From Jiangella sp. DSM 45060 (GTDB lineage: Bacteria; Actinomycetota; Actinomycetes; Jiangellales; Jiangellaceae): a stretch of DNA of 64,000 nucleotides. The notes beneath the pieces were generated by a model, which did no database searches, was not told the origin of the DNA, and saw only the letters and a list, made by a program, of their open reading frames with translations. A program made the translations under genes and the position numbers. The stretch lies in NCBI RefSeq assembly GCF_900105175.1, contig NZ_LT629771.1:5598501-5662500 (forward strand), given 5' to 3'. Position 1 is the first letter of the stretch, and every line of letters begins with the position of its first letter. Positions 44,895 through 53,889 of this stretch are shown one piece after another.

Positions 44895-45008
44895 CTGCCA
44901 TGGGTCGAAGGTCTCGCCCGCCTCTTGACGAGGCCGCGCGGCCGGACGCCGGAGCGTCAGTATGTCGACCGCGACATTGGGGGCTACTCCCCTTCGCTGG
45001 GACCCAGC
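44895..45008 (-). ncRNA. yybP-ykoY manganese riboswitch
   Basis: Reading the minus strand: AAGGGGAGTAGCCCCCA (conserved L1/P1.1 block), then GTCGACATACTGACG, a variable GC-rich stem, and GCGAGACCTTCGACCCA (conserved L3 block closing P1). These are the diagnostic blocks of the yybP-ykoY motif. It lies 57 bases before the GDT1-family ATG and in the same direction. By analogy, Mn2+ binding switches the exporter on. Exact boundaries are approximate. Confidence 0.88.
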
Positions 45009-45134
45009 CTACCGGGATCGGTGATCGGGAATCCAGCCGACGTGGGCAGCCTCACACCCTGCGGTTCACCGGCCGACTCCCTCGCCGCCGACCGCGACGA
45101 GCCTGCCGCGCCGTCGTTCGTCCATACCCGGCCT

Positions 45135-46400
45135 CTAGACGTAACCGCGCAGCCGGACAGCGCGGGCGACGCGATCGAGGGCGATCGAGTACGCGGCCAA
45201 CCGGTAGCTGGAGCCGGTGTCCTCGGCCCTGTCGGCGACCTGGGTGAAAGCGCTCTGCAGGCGATCGCCCAGCTCCGCGTTGAAGCGTTCCTCCCTCCAG
45301 CGGAACTGCTGGATATTCTGAGTCCACTCGAAGTACGAACCGGTGACGCCGCCGCCGTTGGCGAGGATGTCGGGCACGACTCGGACGCCGCGATCGGCCA
45401 GGATACGGTCCGCTGCCGGGGTGACCGGATGGTTCGCCCCCTCGACGACGACCGCCGCGGCGACCGCGGCGGCGTTGTCCTCGGTGATGGCGTTGCCGAG
45501 CGCGGCCGGCACGAGGATGTCGCACTCCATCGTCATCAGTTCGTCGAGGCCGATGGGCGTGTGAGCGACGTCGATCTCCGTGACCGAGCCGCCCCCGGAC
45601 ACCGTCCGCACCAGTCCGTCGACGTCGAGGCCGCGATCATTGACGACGCCGCCACGCACGTCGCTGACCGCCACCACGCGGGCGCCGAGGGCCGCGAACT
45701 CCCGCGCCGCCCACGAGCCGACGTTGCCGAAACCCTGGACGACCACCCTTTTCCCGGTGAGATCCCACCCCCAGCGCCGCGCCGCCGCCTCGACGACGTA
45801 CACCAGCCCACGCCCGGTCGCCGCCTCGCGCCCCGGCGCGCCGCCCATCTCGATCGGCTTGCCGGTGACGGCGGCCGGCGTGTACCCGTGCCGGCTGCTG
45901 TAGGCGTCCATGAACCACGCCATCACCTGCGCATTGGTGTTCACGTCGGGCGCGGGGATATCGCGGTAGGCGCCCAGGACGTGGCTCAGCGACAACGCGA
46001 AGGTCCGCGTCAGCGACTGCAGCTCACGTTGCGAGAGCGTGGCCGGGTCGATCCGGATCCCGCCCTTGGCGCCCCCGAACGGCAGGTCGAGCAGTGCGGT
46101 CTTCCAGGTCATGAGCGCGGCAAGGGCACGGACCTCATCGAGATCGGCATCGGCGTGATAGCGCAACCCGCCCTTGTACGGGCCGCGAGCACCGTTGTGC
46201 TGCACGCGGTAGCCCTGCGCCACCACCAGGCTTCCGTCGTCGCGGCGCAGCGGAACCTGGACGCTCACTTCCCGGTAGCTGGTGGCCAGAACCTCGGCGA
46301 CGTCGCCGGGCAGGTCCACGGCGCGGGCAGCGTCGGCGACGTAGCCACGGACGGCCGTGCCCGCGGTCGGGGCGGAGTCGCGCCAGGTGTCGATGGTCAC
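45135..46400 (-). CDS. Glu/Leu/Phe/Val-type glutamate dehydrogenase
   Basis: 421 residues. The substrate part has GYRVQHNGARGPYKGGLRYH, LMTWKTALLDLPFGGAKGGI (catalytic Lys region) and DIPAPDVNTNAQVMAWFMD; the nucleotide fold has GKRVVVQGFGNVGSWAA. It converts glutamate to 2-oxoglutarate and ammonia or the reverse; cofactor choice cannot be read here. The ATG is at 46400, with GGAGGAACC before it. A 188-bp gap upstream (46401-46588) shows no gene. Confidence 0.93.
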   Translation of the reverse strand: MTIDTWRDSAPTAGTAVRGYVADAARAVDLPGDVAEVLATSYREVSVQVPLRRDDGSLVVAQGYRVQHNGARGPYKGGLRYHADADLDEVRALAALMTWKTALLDLPFGGAKGGIRIDPATLSQRELQSLTRTFALSLSHVLGAYRDIPAPDVNTNAQVMAWFMDAYSSRHGYTPAAVTGKPIEMGGAPGREAATGRGLVYVVEAAARRWGWDLTGKRVVVQGFGNVGSWAAREFAALGARVVAVSDVRGGVVNDRGLDVDGLVRTVSGGGSVTEIDVAHTPIGLDELMTMECDILVPAALGNAITEDNAAAVAAAVVVEGANHPVTPAADRILADRGVRVVPDILANGGGVTGSYFEWTQNIQQFRWREERFNAELGDRLQSAFTQVADRAEDTGSSYRLAAYSIALDRVARAVRLRGYV

Positions 46401-46588
46401 GGGGTTCCTCCGTGAGTTCGGGGCCAGGTTGCAAAACGAATATCCCTTCTTTTAAGAGGGTCCACAACCCCGCAGCGCTGAGGCGTGGATCACGATCGCA
46501 ACCCGGCCTGAGCGGACGCTGCCGGCGGGGCGGCGCAGGAGCCCGCGCCCGATGCTCGGCGCCTGTGGCTACCGACGGGTGGGCGCCC

Positions 46589-47841
46589 TCAGTGGCCCGC
46601 GCCCCCTGGCTCGACCCGGGCCGCGGCATCGGCCCGAGCAACCCGGCGGACGACGATCGCGGCCAGCGCCATGATCGCGGCGCCGGCCAGCGCCGGCACG
46701 TTGACCGCCGTGATCTCTGCCAGCGCGCCGAACAGCAACGCGCCCACTGGCGCGCCGGCGATGCCCAGCGTGCGCTCGGCGGAGCTCACCCGCCCCAGCA
46801 GCTCGTCGGGTGTGCGTTGCTGCGTCAGCGATACGAAGTGCACGTTCACCACCATGCCGGCCACCCCGAAGACCGCGAGGGCGGCCGCCGTCGCCGCGGG
46901 ATGGGGCACGCCGCCGATGACGAGCAGACAGCCGGTCTGCACGGCCAGCGCCAGCACCATGGCCGCCGCCCGCCGCCCACCCACCGCCCGACCCGCGTCG
47001 CCACCAGCCCACCCACCACCCCACCTGCGCCATATGCCGCCAGCACCAGCCCGAACACGACGTCGGAGGCGCCGGCCCAGCGGGTGATGATGAGCACCAG
47101 CAGCGCCTGGAGCCCGCCGATCACCAGATTGCCCAGCAGGTTCGCCAGGCAGCCGCCGCGCAGCAGGCGGTCGTGCCAGAGCCGCCGCACGCCCACCGCG
47201 ATCTCCGTCCGCAGCGTCGACCCAGCAGGCCGGCCCGCCACCCCCACCGCGGACCGTGGCAGCGACGCGATGAGCGCCGCCGCCACCAGATACGTCGCCG
47301 CGTCGACCGCGAACGGCAGCGCCACGCCCGCCGTGACCAGCAGCCCGGCCGCCGGTGCGCCGAGGAACGTGCCGGCCAGCGCCTGACCGGTCATCAGCCG
47401 CGCGTTGGCCGACGGCAGCGCCGCCCGCGGCACCAAGGTGGGCAGGATGGCCGAGGCCGCGTTGTCGAACAGCGTCTGCAAGGTGGTCAGCGCGAACGCG
47501 AGCACCGCCAGCACGGCGAGGTGCGCCTGCCCGAGCGCCAGCGCCACCGCGAACGCCGCCACCAGCAGCCCCCGCACGACGTCGACCATCCACATGGCCC
47601 GGCGCCGGTCGACCCGGTCGGCCAGGGCGCCGCCGAGCAGCCCGAACAGCAGCCACGGCAGGTAGCCGGCCGCCGACACCACCGACAACAGGAACGGCGA
47701 CGTCGTCAGACCAGCCGCGACCAGCGGAAACGCCACATTGCGCACGGCGTCGCCGAAGCGCGACAGGACCGCGGCCGACCACAGCCGCCCGTACCCGCCG
47801 CGCCAGCGCACCGTCTCGCCGGCGTCCGTCATGATCGTCAT
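46589..47841 (-). pseudogene. MFS transporter with a frameshift
   Basis: From ATG 47841 the frame encodes an MFS protein (MTIMTDAGETVRW; GDAVRNVAFPLVAAGLT; LFGLLGGALADRVDRRRAMW; LLGNLVIGGLQALLVLII) up to VGRWVGGGRR. It then leaves frame at a G/C-run near 46961-46985. The remaining helices (AMVLALAVQTGCLLVIGG; FVSLTQQRTPDELLGRVSS) continue in another frame to 46589. Total length would be about 417 residues, normal for MFS_3 members. A one-base indel or a sequencing error in the run both explain it. Confidence 0.8.
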
Positions 47842-47947
47842 GGGGCCGAACGCTAGTCCGAGGGTCCGACAAGGTCCGCTCTCGATGCGCGGCCTGCCTA
47901 CTGGGCCGGCGCGCGTCCGGGTTCGTGGCCGCCAGCGCGCCGTCCGA

Positions 47948-48607
47948 TCAGCCCTGCGGCGCCTCGACGCCGGTGTAGAACGCGGTCGTCCGGTCGGCGG
48001 CGCCCTGCGCGGCCTCGGGCGTCGCGAACCCACTCTCGACGTTGGCGTCACGCCAGCGCTCGCTGGCCAGGCCGACGAACTGCTTGCCGCCGTCGCCCAT
48101 GGTCCAGGCCTCGACCGCCTTCGGGTCGACCTGCTCGCCGCCGGAGGCGAAGTGCAGGCTCAGGCCGATGAACGCGAGGTCCCAGCCGAGCCCGACCGCG
48201 CCCGGGCCGTAGAGGTCCCAGAACTCCAGCGACGTGCTGTTGACCAGCGCGATGTGCTCGAGCTCGAACCGGGTCCGTTCGTCGCCGTCGGCGGTGAGCC
48301 GGACCTCGACCCAGCTGACCTCGCCGTTGAACTCCCAGGTGACGGCGAAGCTCTTGGGCGGGTCGCAGTGTTCGACGGTGCCGCCGGCGTTGCCCTCGAC
48401 CTGGTACCGCCCGCCGAGCTTCAGCTCGCCCGTCACCGGGGAGAACCAGCGGGGGATGCGTTCGGCGTTCGTGCAGGCGTCCCAGACGTCCTCGACAGAC
48501 GCCGGGTAGGTCTGGCTGATGGTGACGGTGCGGGCCTCACCCGCCTCGATGGTCCGCGAGCCGACCTGGCGGCGCACGGCGTTGACCTGTTCGACGACAT
48601 CGATCAT
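47948..48607 (-). CDS. SRPBCC (AHSA1-like) family protein
   Basis: 219 residues from ATG 48607 with AGGAG before it. The START-like fold pattern is visible: VTISQTYPASVEDVWDACTN, AERIPRWFSPVTGELKLGG, RYQVEGNAGGTVEHCDPP and SFAVTWEF. Function unknown, probably ligand binding. Its start overlaps the ArsR gene stop by 4 bases, so the two are one operon, a common pairing in actinobacteria. Confidence 0.88.
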   Translation of the reverse strand: MIDVVEQVNAVRRQVGSRTIEAGEARTVTISQTYPASVEDVWDACTNAERIPRWFSPVTGELKLGGRYQVEGNAGGTVEHCDPPKSFAVTWEFNGEVSWVEVRLTADGDERTRFELEHIALVNSTSLEFWDLYGPGAVGLGWDLAFIGLSLHFASGGEQVDPKAVEAWTMGDGGKQFVGLASERWRDANVESGFATPEAAQGAADRTTAFYTGVEAPQG

Positions 48608-48975
48608 GGGGAGTTCTCCTGGTCCGGATCGTGGCCGGCCTGCTGCTGCAGCCGGCGTTGCCGCTTGCCCCTGGCCAGCTCGGTGGCCAGCGCGTCCAGC
48701 GGAGGGGTCCAGAACCGGCGGAAGCGGTCGAGCCACACGTCGACGTCGCGGAGCGGTTCGGTGCTGACGGCGTACAGCCGGCGGGCGCCGTCGGGCCGCA
48801 CGGTGGCGAACCCGGACTCGCGCAGCACCCTGAGATGCTGCGACACCGCCGGCTGCGAGATGCCGAACTCCTGCTGGATGACCGACGTGACGGCGCCGGA
48901 GGTCAGCTCGCCGTCGGCGAGCAGCTCCAGGATCCGGCGGCGCACCGGGTCGCCGAGCACGTCGAAGGCATGCAT
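48604..48975 (-). CDS. ArsR family transcriptional regulator
   Basis: 123 residues. Winged helix: AFDVLGDPVRRRILELLADG, ELTSGAVTSVIQQEFGISQP, AVSQHLRVLRESGFATVRPD and GARRLYAVSTEPL. No metal-binding CxC motif, so not a metal sensor by the usual criteria; it belongs to the group that pairs with SRPBCC proteins. ATG 48975 sits about 22 bp downstream of a perfect palindrome that may be its own operator. Confidence 0.9.
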   Translation of the reverse strand: MHAFDVLGDPVRRRILELLADGELTSGAVTSVIQQEFGISQPAVSQHLRVLRESGFATVRPDGARRLYAVSTEPLRDVDVWLDRFRRFWTPPLDALATELARGKRQRRLQQQAGHDPDQENSP

Positions 48976-48996
48976 GCGGCTAGGTTATCGACATCT

Positions 48997-49008
48997 ACTT
49001 ATATAAGT
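48997..49008. promoter_or_regulatory. candidate ArsR operator, ACTTATATAAGT palindrome
   Basis: A perfect 12-bp AT-rich palindrome 22 bases before the ArsR start. It covers the last base of the neighbouring MFS gene, so the operon promoter overlaps that gene's end. AT-rich dyads are the normal ArsR target and rare in this genome. Confidence 0.5.
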
Positions 49009-50324
49009 CAACGCTGTAGCTTCTCGTCCGGCGGCGCGGGCGGAGCGGGCGGAACCGGCGGATCCGTCACGACCGGTGCGCCGGACACGGTGACGGCGAC
49101 GTCCGCCGACGAGCCCTGCCGGCGGCTCAGCACCAGGAACGGCGCCGCCAGCAGCTGGATCGCGCCGCCGATCGCCAGCGACGTGCCGTAGCCATACACG
49201 TCCGCGGCCCGGCCGAGGGCGGGCTGGACGACGATGCCGCCGGTGTTGCCGACGAGCGAGTCGAACGACAGCACCGTCGCCCGCTGTTTGGACGGGATCA
49301 TGTCGTTGAGGTAGGCCTGCCGGATCGGCGTCTCCGCGGCGAACACGAGGGCCCACAGCACCAGCAGCACGATCGCCACCCAGAACGCCTCGGTGAGGCC
49401 GAGCAGCCCCAGGATCGCCGCGCTGGCCACCGTGCCGCCGATCAGCGCCGTCGTCCGCTTGCGGAACAGCCGCCGGACGTGCGGTGCGAGGTATCCGCCG
49501 ACCACCTGGGCCCCGGCGATGGCGGCTGCGGCCAGGCCGGCGATCGAGTAGGCGTCGGGGTCGCCGTACAGCTCCAAGAGGTAGGGCTGCATCGCGTAGA
49601 AGCCATAGAAACTGACGCCGGACACGAACGGCGCGGCCAGCATGATCCAGCGCACCGGGGGATTCTTCAGGCCGTGCTCGATGGACGCCGACCACACGCC
49701 GCGCACCGCCCGCGCCGCGCCCGCCGACCGGTCCGGCGTGAAGCCGAGATCGCGCATCAGCAGACCCGCAACGACGAACATCGCCAACAGCACGCCCGCC
49801 CGCAGCAGGAACGGCACCCCCAGGTCGGTCACCTGGGCGATCACGCCGCCGGCGACCGACCCACCGAGCATCGCCACGCCCGAGACCATCTGGCCGCGGC
49901 CGAAGACCGTCTCGAGGCTGCCGTCGTATCCAGCGTGGTGCAGGGCGTCGACCAGCCACGCTTCGACCGCGCCGGAGAAGAACGTGAACCCCAGGCCGAG
50001 TAGCGCCGACACCACGGCCCACGCCCAGAACGGCGCGCTGATCTGCCACATCAGGTAGTACAGCGCGGTCGTCACGGCGAGGGTCACGGTGCCGAGCAGG
50101 TACGACACCCGGCGCCCCCAGGTGTCGGCGATGACCCCCGTCGGAACCTCGAAGAGCACCACGCCGACCGTGTAGAACGCGTTGGCGGCGAACGCCTCGA
50201 GGTTGCTCAGCCCGGCGTCGAGCAGGAACAGCGTGTTGATGCCCCAGATGAACGAGGCGGCCAGGGTGTTGCCGAGAATCAGCGTGATGTAGATGCTCTG
50301 GATGCGGCGAGCCTGGGAGTTCAT
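49008..50324 (-). CDS. MFS transporter
   Basis: 438 residues, 12 membrane helices: IYITLILGNTLAASFIWGI, FYTVGVVLFEVPTGVIADTW, GRRVSYLLGTVTLAV (motif A-like) and AETPIRQAYLNDMIPSKQRA. Substrate unknown; the family contains drug and metabolite exporters. The C terminus is a Pro-rich tail (PPVPPAPPAPPDEK). It ends at the base where the ArsR promoter palindrome begins. Confidence 0.9.
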   Translation of the reverse strand: MNSQARRIQSIYITLILGNTLAASFIWGINTLFLLDAGLSNLEAFAANAFYTVGVVLFEVPTGVIADTWGRRVSYLLGTVTLAVTTALYYLMWQISAPFWAWAVVSALLGLGFTFFSGAVEAWLVDALHHAGYDGSLETVFGRGQMVSGVAMLGGSVAGGVIAQVTDLGVPFLLRAGVLLAMFVVAGLLMRDLGFTPDRSAGAARAVRGVWSASIEHGLKNPPVRWIMLAAPFVSGVSFYGFYAMQPYLLELYGDPDAYSIAGLAAAAIAGAQVVGGYLAPHVRRLFRKRTTALIGGTVASAAILGLLGLTEAFWVAIVLLVLWALVFAAETPIRQAYLNDMIPSKQRATVLSFDSLVGNTGGIVVQPALGRAADVYGYGTSLAIGGAIQLLAAPFLVLSRRQGSSADVAVTVSGAPVVTDPPVPPAPPAPPDEKLQR

Positions 50325-50392
50325 CGGCGCGGCGTCCTCTCGTCCAGTCGCGTCGTCGCGACTGCCTTGCTACAAGCGCCCGGGGCCGTGAA

Positions 50393-51361
50393 CTATGCCC
50401 GGCCGGTCGGATCGGCCGCGGCGCGGTCGTCGAGCACCTGCTGGAGCAGCGTGGGCCGGTCGGTCATGATGCCGTCGACGCCGAGGTCGATGAGCCGCTC
50501 CATCTCGGCGCGGTCGTTGATGGTCCAGACGTGGACGGCGAGGCCGCGGCGGTGCGCGTCGGCCACGAAGTCGGCCGTGACGACCGGGATGCCCGACTGC
50601 GACGGCGGCACCTGCAGCGCGTGGTGTCCGTGCAGCGTGATGCCGGTTCCTGGGCCGAGTGTGTTCAGCCAGAACGCCGTGGCCTGCGTGGTGCCCGGCG
50701 ACGTGCTGACGTCGCGGTTGTAGAGCTTGAACCGGGTGACGGCGCTGTCGGAGAACGAGGCGACGACGGTGTCGGTGCCGCGGCCGAACTCGGCGAGGAG
50801 GTCGGCCATCGTGCGCTCGTACGGCGACGTCTCGGGGCGGGTGCGCTTGATCTCGACGTTGAGCAGGACGCCCGGGAACGTCTCGAGCACCTCGCGCAGC
50901 GTGGGGACGCGGAAGTCGGCGGCCGTATAGCCGTCGGGCGCCGGCCGCTCCCCGGTGGCGACGCCGCGGAACGCGTAGGCGGCGGCGTCCTGGCCGTGGC
51001 ACGTCCCGCAACCGGGGACGAACCAGTGCGCGGCGTCGAGCGCCCGGATCTGCTGGAGCGTCAGCGCATCGACCCGCCCGGCGCCGTTCGTCGTGCGGTC
51101 GACGGTGGTGTCGTGCAGGACGACCAGCTCGCCGTCGGCCGTCGCGTGGACGTCCAGCTCGAGCACGTCGGCGCCCTTGTCGAGGGCCGTCCGGAACGCG
51201 TACAGGGTGTCGGACGGCGCCTCGATCTCGCCGCCCTGGTGTGCGATGTTGAGGACGCGCCGCTCCAGCCACGGGTTCTCCGTGGCGGCGGTGGCCGTGG
51301 TCGTCGGAACGAGCGCCGCGGCGACGAGGCCGGCGGCGAGGAGACCGGTGAGCCTGCTCAT
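50393..51361 (-). CDS. secreted glycerophosphodiester phosphodiesterase
   Basis: 322 residues. A signal peptide covers about 1-25 (LTGLLAAGLVAAALVPTTT). The catalytic TIM barrel begins LNIAHQGGEIEAPSDTLYAF and has DVLELDVHATADGELVVLHD and TVDRTTNGAG: the His, Glu/Asp and HD residues of GDPD enzymes. It should release glycerol-3-phosphate from phospholipid head groups outside the cell. Likely phosphate- or carbon-scavenging. Confidence 0.93.
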   Translation of the reverse strand: MSRLTGLLAAGLVAAALVPTTTATAATENPWLERRVLNIAHQGGEIEAPSDTLYAFRTALDKGADVLELDVHATADGELVVLHDTTVDRTTNGAGRVDALTLQQIRALDAAHWFVPGCGTCHGQDAAAYAFRGVATGERPAPDGYTAADFRVPTLREVLETFPGVLLNVEIKRTRPETSPYERTMADLLAEFGRGTDTVVASFSDSAVTRFKLYNRDVSTSPGTTQATAFWLNTLGPGTGITLHGHHALQVPPSQSGIPVVTADFVADAHRRGLAVHVWTINDRAEMERLIDLGVDGIMTDRPTLLQQVLDDRAAADPTGRA

Positions 51362-51438
51362 GGGCGAACGGTAGTGCCCGCCATTGACACTTGCGCGGAC
51401 GCGCGATGAACGTCGGACCCGGCGGGTACCGTCCCGGC

Positions 51439-51843
51439 ATGACGACCTACCCCAGCGTGCTGCAGACCGTGCTGGACACCACCGACGCGCGCGGGCTGGC
51501 GGAGTTCTACCGGCAGCTGCTCGGCTACGTGTACCGGCCCGGCCACGAGTCCGTCGATCCCGCCGGCGACGACTGGCTGGTCCTCCTCGACCCCGACGGC
51601 GGCCGGCGCCTGGCCTTCCAGCAGACCGACCAGCTGACCCCGTCGACGTGGCCCGATCCCGCCGTCCCGCAGCAGCTGCACCTCGACATGACGGTGCCGT
51701 CGATGGAGGAGCTGCTGGTCCAGCACGACCGCGTGCTCGACCTCGGCGGGCGGATGATCTTCGACCGCATCGACGACCCCGACGAGCCGCTGCGCGTCTA
51801 CGCCGACCCGTCGGGCCACCCCTTCTGCATCTTCGTCGCCTGA
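51439..51843 (+). CDS. VOC (glyoxalase/dioxygenase-fold) family protein
   Basis: 134 residues. It has the paired beta-alpha-beta pattern of vicinal oxygen chelate proteins: LDTTDARGLAEFYRQLLGYV, RRLAFQQTDQLTP, QLHLDMTVPSMEELLVQHD and RVYADPSGHPFCIFV. Metal ligands fall at the usual H and E sites only partly, so it may bind rather than react. ATG 51439. It is divergent from the GDPD gene. Confidence 0.82.
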   Translation: MTTYPSVLQTVLDTTDARGLAEFYRQLLGYVYRPGHESVDPAGDDWLVLLDPDGGRRLAFQQTDQLTPSTWPDPAVPQQLHLDMTVPSMEELLVQHDRVLDLGGRMIFDRIDDPDEPLRVYADPSGHPFCIFVA

Positions 51844-51853
51844 CGCCGCCGGC

Positions 51854-53029
51854 TCACTCCGTACTGAAGATCAGCGCGAGGACGACGAAGACGGCCAGCC
51901 GCTGCGCCAGCGCGATGCCGAACCGCCCCCAGGCGAACCGGGCGTCGGCGACCGGCTCCGTCGACGGGTGCGGCGCGGCGACGGTCAGCCAGTGCGGCAG
52001 CGCCACCCGGGCCGCGTTGCTGAACAGGTAGAACCGGCCGAACGCCGACCACCGCCGCGGCACCGCGAGGCCGGCGTCGGCCAGCACCCAGCGCGGCCGC
52101 CGCGACGAGGTGTCGACCCACGCCTCGTGCACCTCCAGGTCCGCCTGGTCGCCGACGAGTCCGTCGTGACGGGGATCGATGCGGTACGTGCGCTCCGGCG
52201 GCGCAAGCCGGCCCTCGCTCAGGGTCGGCTGCCGCGTCCAGATCGCGAGCATCGGCTTGAGATGCGGGAACGCGTCGAACGGCACCACCACGAAGGCCCG
52301 CCGCGGCGGAGCGTCTCCGCGCGCGAACCGGCGCCGCGACCGCGAGGCCGGCCAGACGCGCAGCAGCGACACCGAGACGGCGACGACCGCCAGGACGCTC
52401 ATCAGCCCGATCGCCTCGTCCCACGCACCGAGCGCGGCGGCCGCCGGGATCGACACGGCGGCGGCGACCAGCCAGGCGATCCAGCGCCGCTGCCGCACCG
52501 CCACGGCGTCGTGCAGCAGCTGCCCGATGGCCGGCCGCGGCGGCGGTGGCGCCGCATGCTGCGGCCGGAACGCGGGCTCGGGTGACGCGAGCCGGACGCC
52601 GTCGTCGACGGGGTTGGCTCGCGCGACGAGCAGGCGGTTCGCGCGGGCGACGCGGACCATCCGCGCGTTGGCCAGCATGGCGGGCCCCAGGAAGCCGCAG
52701 ATCAGCGCGAAGCCGGCCTGCTGATCCGCGAAGACGGCCGCGAGGAACACCCCGATGGCGGCCAGCTCGATCCACTGGAACCTGCGCTTCGACCCGCCGC
52801 CGCCGAGCCGGTCGCGCTGGGCCCGCGTCATGAACGCCCAGCCGCCGGCCGCCGCGACCACGGTGCCGCCGAGCACGAGCCCGAAGAGCACAGGACCGTC
52901 GCCGGACATCGCCACCACCAGGCCGACGGCGACGCCGCTCATCGCCAGGCCCGCGACCATGGAGATGAGCAGCGCACCGGCCGGCCACGCACTGTCGTCC
53001 TGCGGGACCGGCTCGCGGGTCTCTGTCAC
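51854..53029 (-). CDS. membrane protein of unknown function
   Basis: 391 residues. Hydrophobic segments lie at about 18-45, 50-70, 88-125 (two), 185-220 and 370-390, with a cytoplasmic stretch (about 130-180) rich in Ala/Pro and a soluble part (about 240-365). That soluble part holds FVVVPFDAFPHLKPMLAIWT and PRRWSAFGRFYLFSNAARVA. No family recognised. Convergent with the VOC gene (10 bp apart). Confidence 0.65.
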   Translation of the reverse strand: MTETREPVPQDDSAWPAGALLISMVAGLAMSGVAVGLVVAMSGDGPVLFGLVLGGTVVAAAGGWAFMTRAQRDRLGGGGSKRRFQWIELAAIGVFLAAVFADQQAGFALICGFLGPAMLANARMVRVARANRLLVARANPVDDGVRLASPEPAFRPQHAAPPPPRPAIGQLLHDAVAVRQRRWIAWLVAAAVSIPAAAALGAWDEAIGLMSVLAVVAVSVSLLRVWPASRSRRRFARGDAPPRRAFVVVPFDAFPHLKPMLAIWTRQPTLSEGRLAPPERTYRIDPRHDGLVGDQADLEVHEAWVDTSSRRPRWVLADAGLAVPRRWSAFGRFYLFSNAARVALPHWLTVAAPHPSTEPVADARFAWGRFGIALAQRLAVFVVLALIFSTE

Positions 53030-53081
53030 AGGTGCAGTGTCACAGCGCGGCCGGACAGTTGCCAGACCCAGACGCCGCCGA

Positions 53082-53852
53082 TCAGCCGAGCCGCTCGGCG
53101 AGGAAGTCCTCCCAGGTCCGGGTGCCGAGGTCGGCGCCGTCCAGGGTGAGGTTGTCTCCGTCGCGGTAGGCGCGGCCGGCCTTGCCGGGCATCCGGACGG
53201 GCAGCAGCGGCCGCCGCTTGCCGGCCGCCGTCAGGTACGAGCGCAGCAGGTCGCCGAGCGGCACGACCCGCGGGCCGGCGAGGTCGGCGACCAGCCCGGC
53301 CGGCTCGCCGAGGGTCAGCTCGGTCAGCCGCGCGGCCACGTCGCGAGCGTCGACGGGCTGGAAGCGCAGGCCGCCGGGGACCGGGATCACCGGCAGCCTC
53401 GCCATGGCGGCCGCCGTCTTCAGGACGAGGTCATGGAACTGGGCGGCGCGCAGGATGGTCCACGGCACGCCGGACCCGGTGACGGCCTGCTCGGCGGCCA
53501 GCTTGCTCCGGAACCACGCGATCGGCACGCGGTCGGCGCCGATGACCGAGATGTGCACCAGGTGCTTCACGCCGGCCGGCGCGGCGGCCCGGACCAGTCG
53601 CTGCGCCGCCTCGCCGTCGCCCTTGGCGCCGCCGGCCAGGTGCAGGACCGTGTCGACGCCGTCGACGGCGGCCGCGATCGCGTCGCCGGCGTCGTCCGAG
53701 CGCAGGTCGGCCGTGACGTACTCGACGCCGGAGCCCGGCTCGTGCGGTGTGCGGCTGAGCACGCGCACCGTCCGGCCGGCCTCGACCAGCCGTGGCACGA
53801 TGAGACGTCCGAGGGTGCCGGTGCCACCGGTCACCAGAAGAGGTGTCGTCAT
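53082..53852 (-). CDS. NAD(P)H-binding oxidoreductase, NmrA/atypical SDR type
   Basis: 256 residues from ATG 53852, with GAGGAG before it. It has the Rossmann start PLLVTGGTGTLGRLIVPRLV (TGGTGxxG), VDTVLHLAGGAKGDG and HLVHISVIGADRVPIAWFRS. Atypical SDRs bind NAD(P) and often sense redox state. It is divergent from an ECF41-type sigma factor, 37 bp apart; ECF41 factors typically stand beside carboxymuconolactone decarboxylases, oxidoreductases or epimerases, and this gene fits. Confidence 0.87.
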   Translation of the reverse strand: MTTPLLVTGGTGTLGRLIVPRLVEAGRTVRVLSRTPHEPGSGVEYVTADLRSDDAGDAIAAAVDGVDTVLHLAGGAKGDGEAAQRLVRAAAPAGVKHLVHISVIGADRVPIAWFRSKLAAEQAVTGSGVPWTILRAAQFHDLVLKTAAAMARLPVIPVPGGLRFQPVDARDVAARLTELTLGEPAGLVADLAGPRVVPLGDLLRSYLTAAGKRRPLLPVRMPGKAGRAYRDGDNLTLDGADLGTRTWEDFLAERLG

Positions 53853-53889
53853 GCTCCTCTGACCCGCGGCGACGGAGGAATGTGACCGG

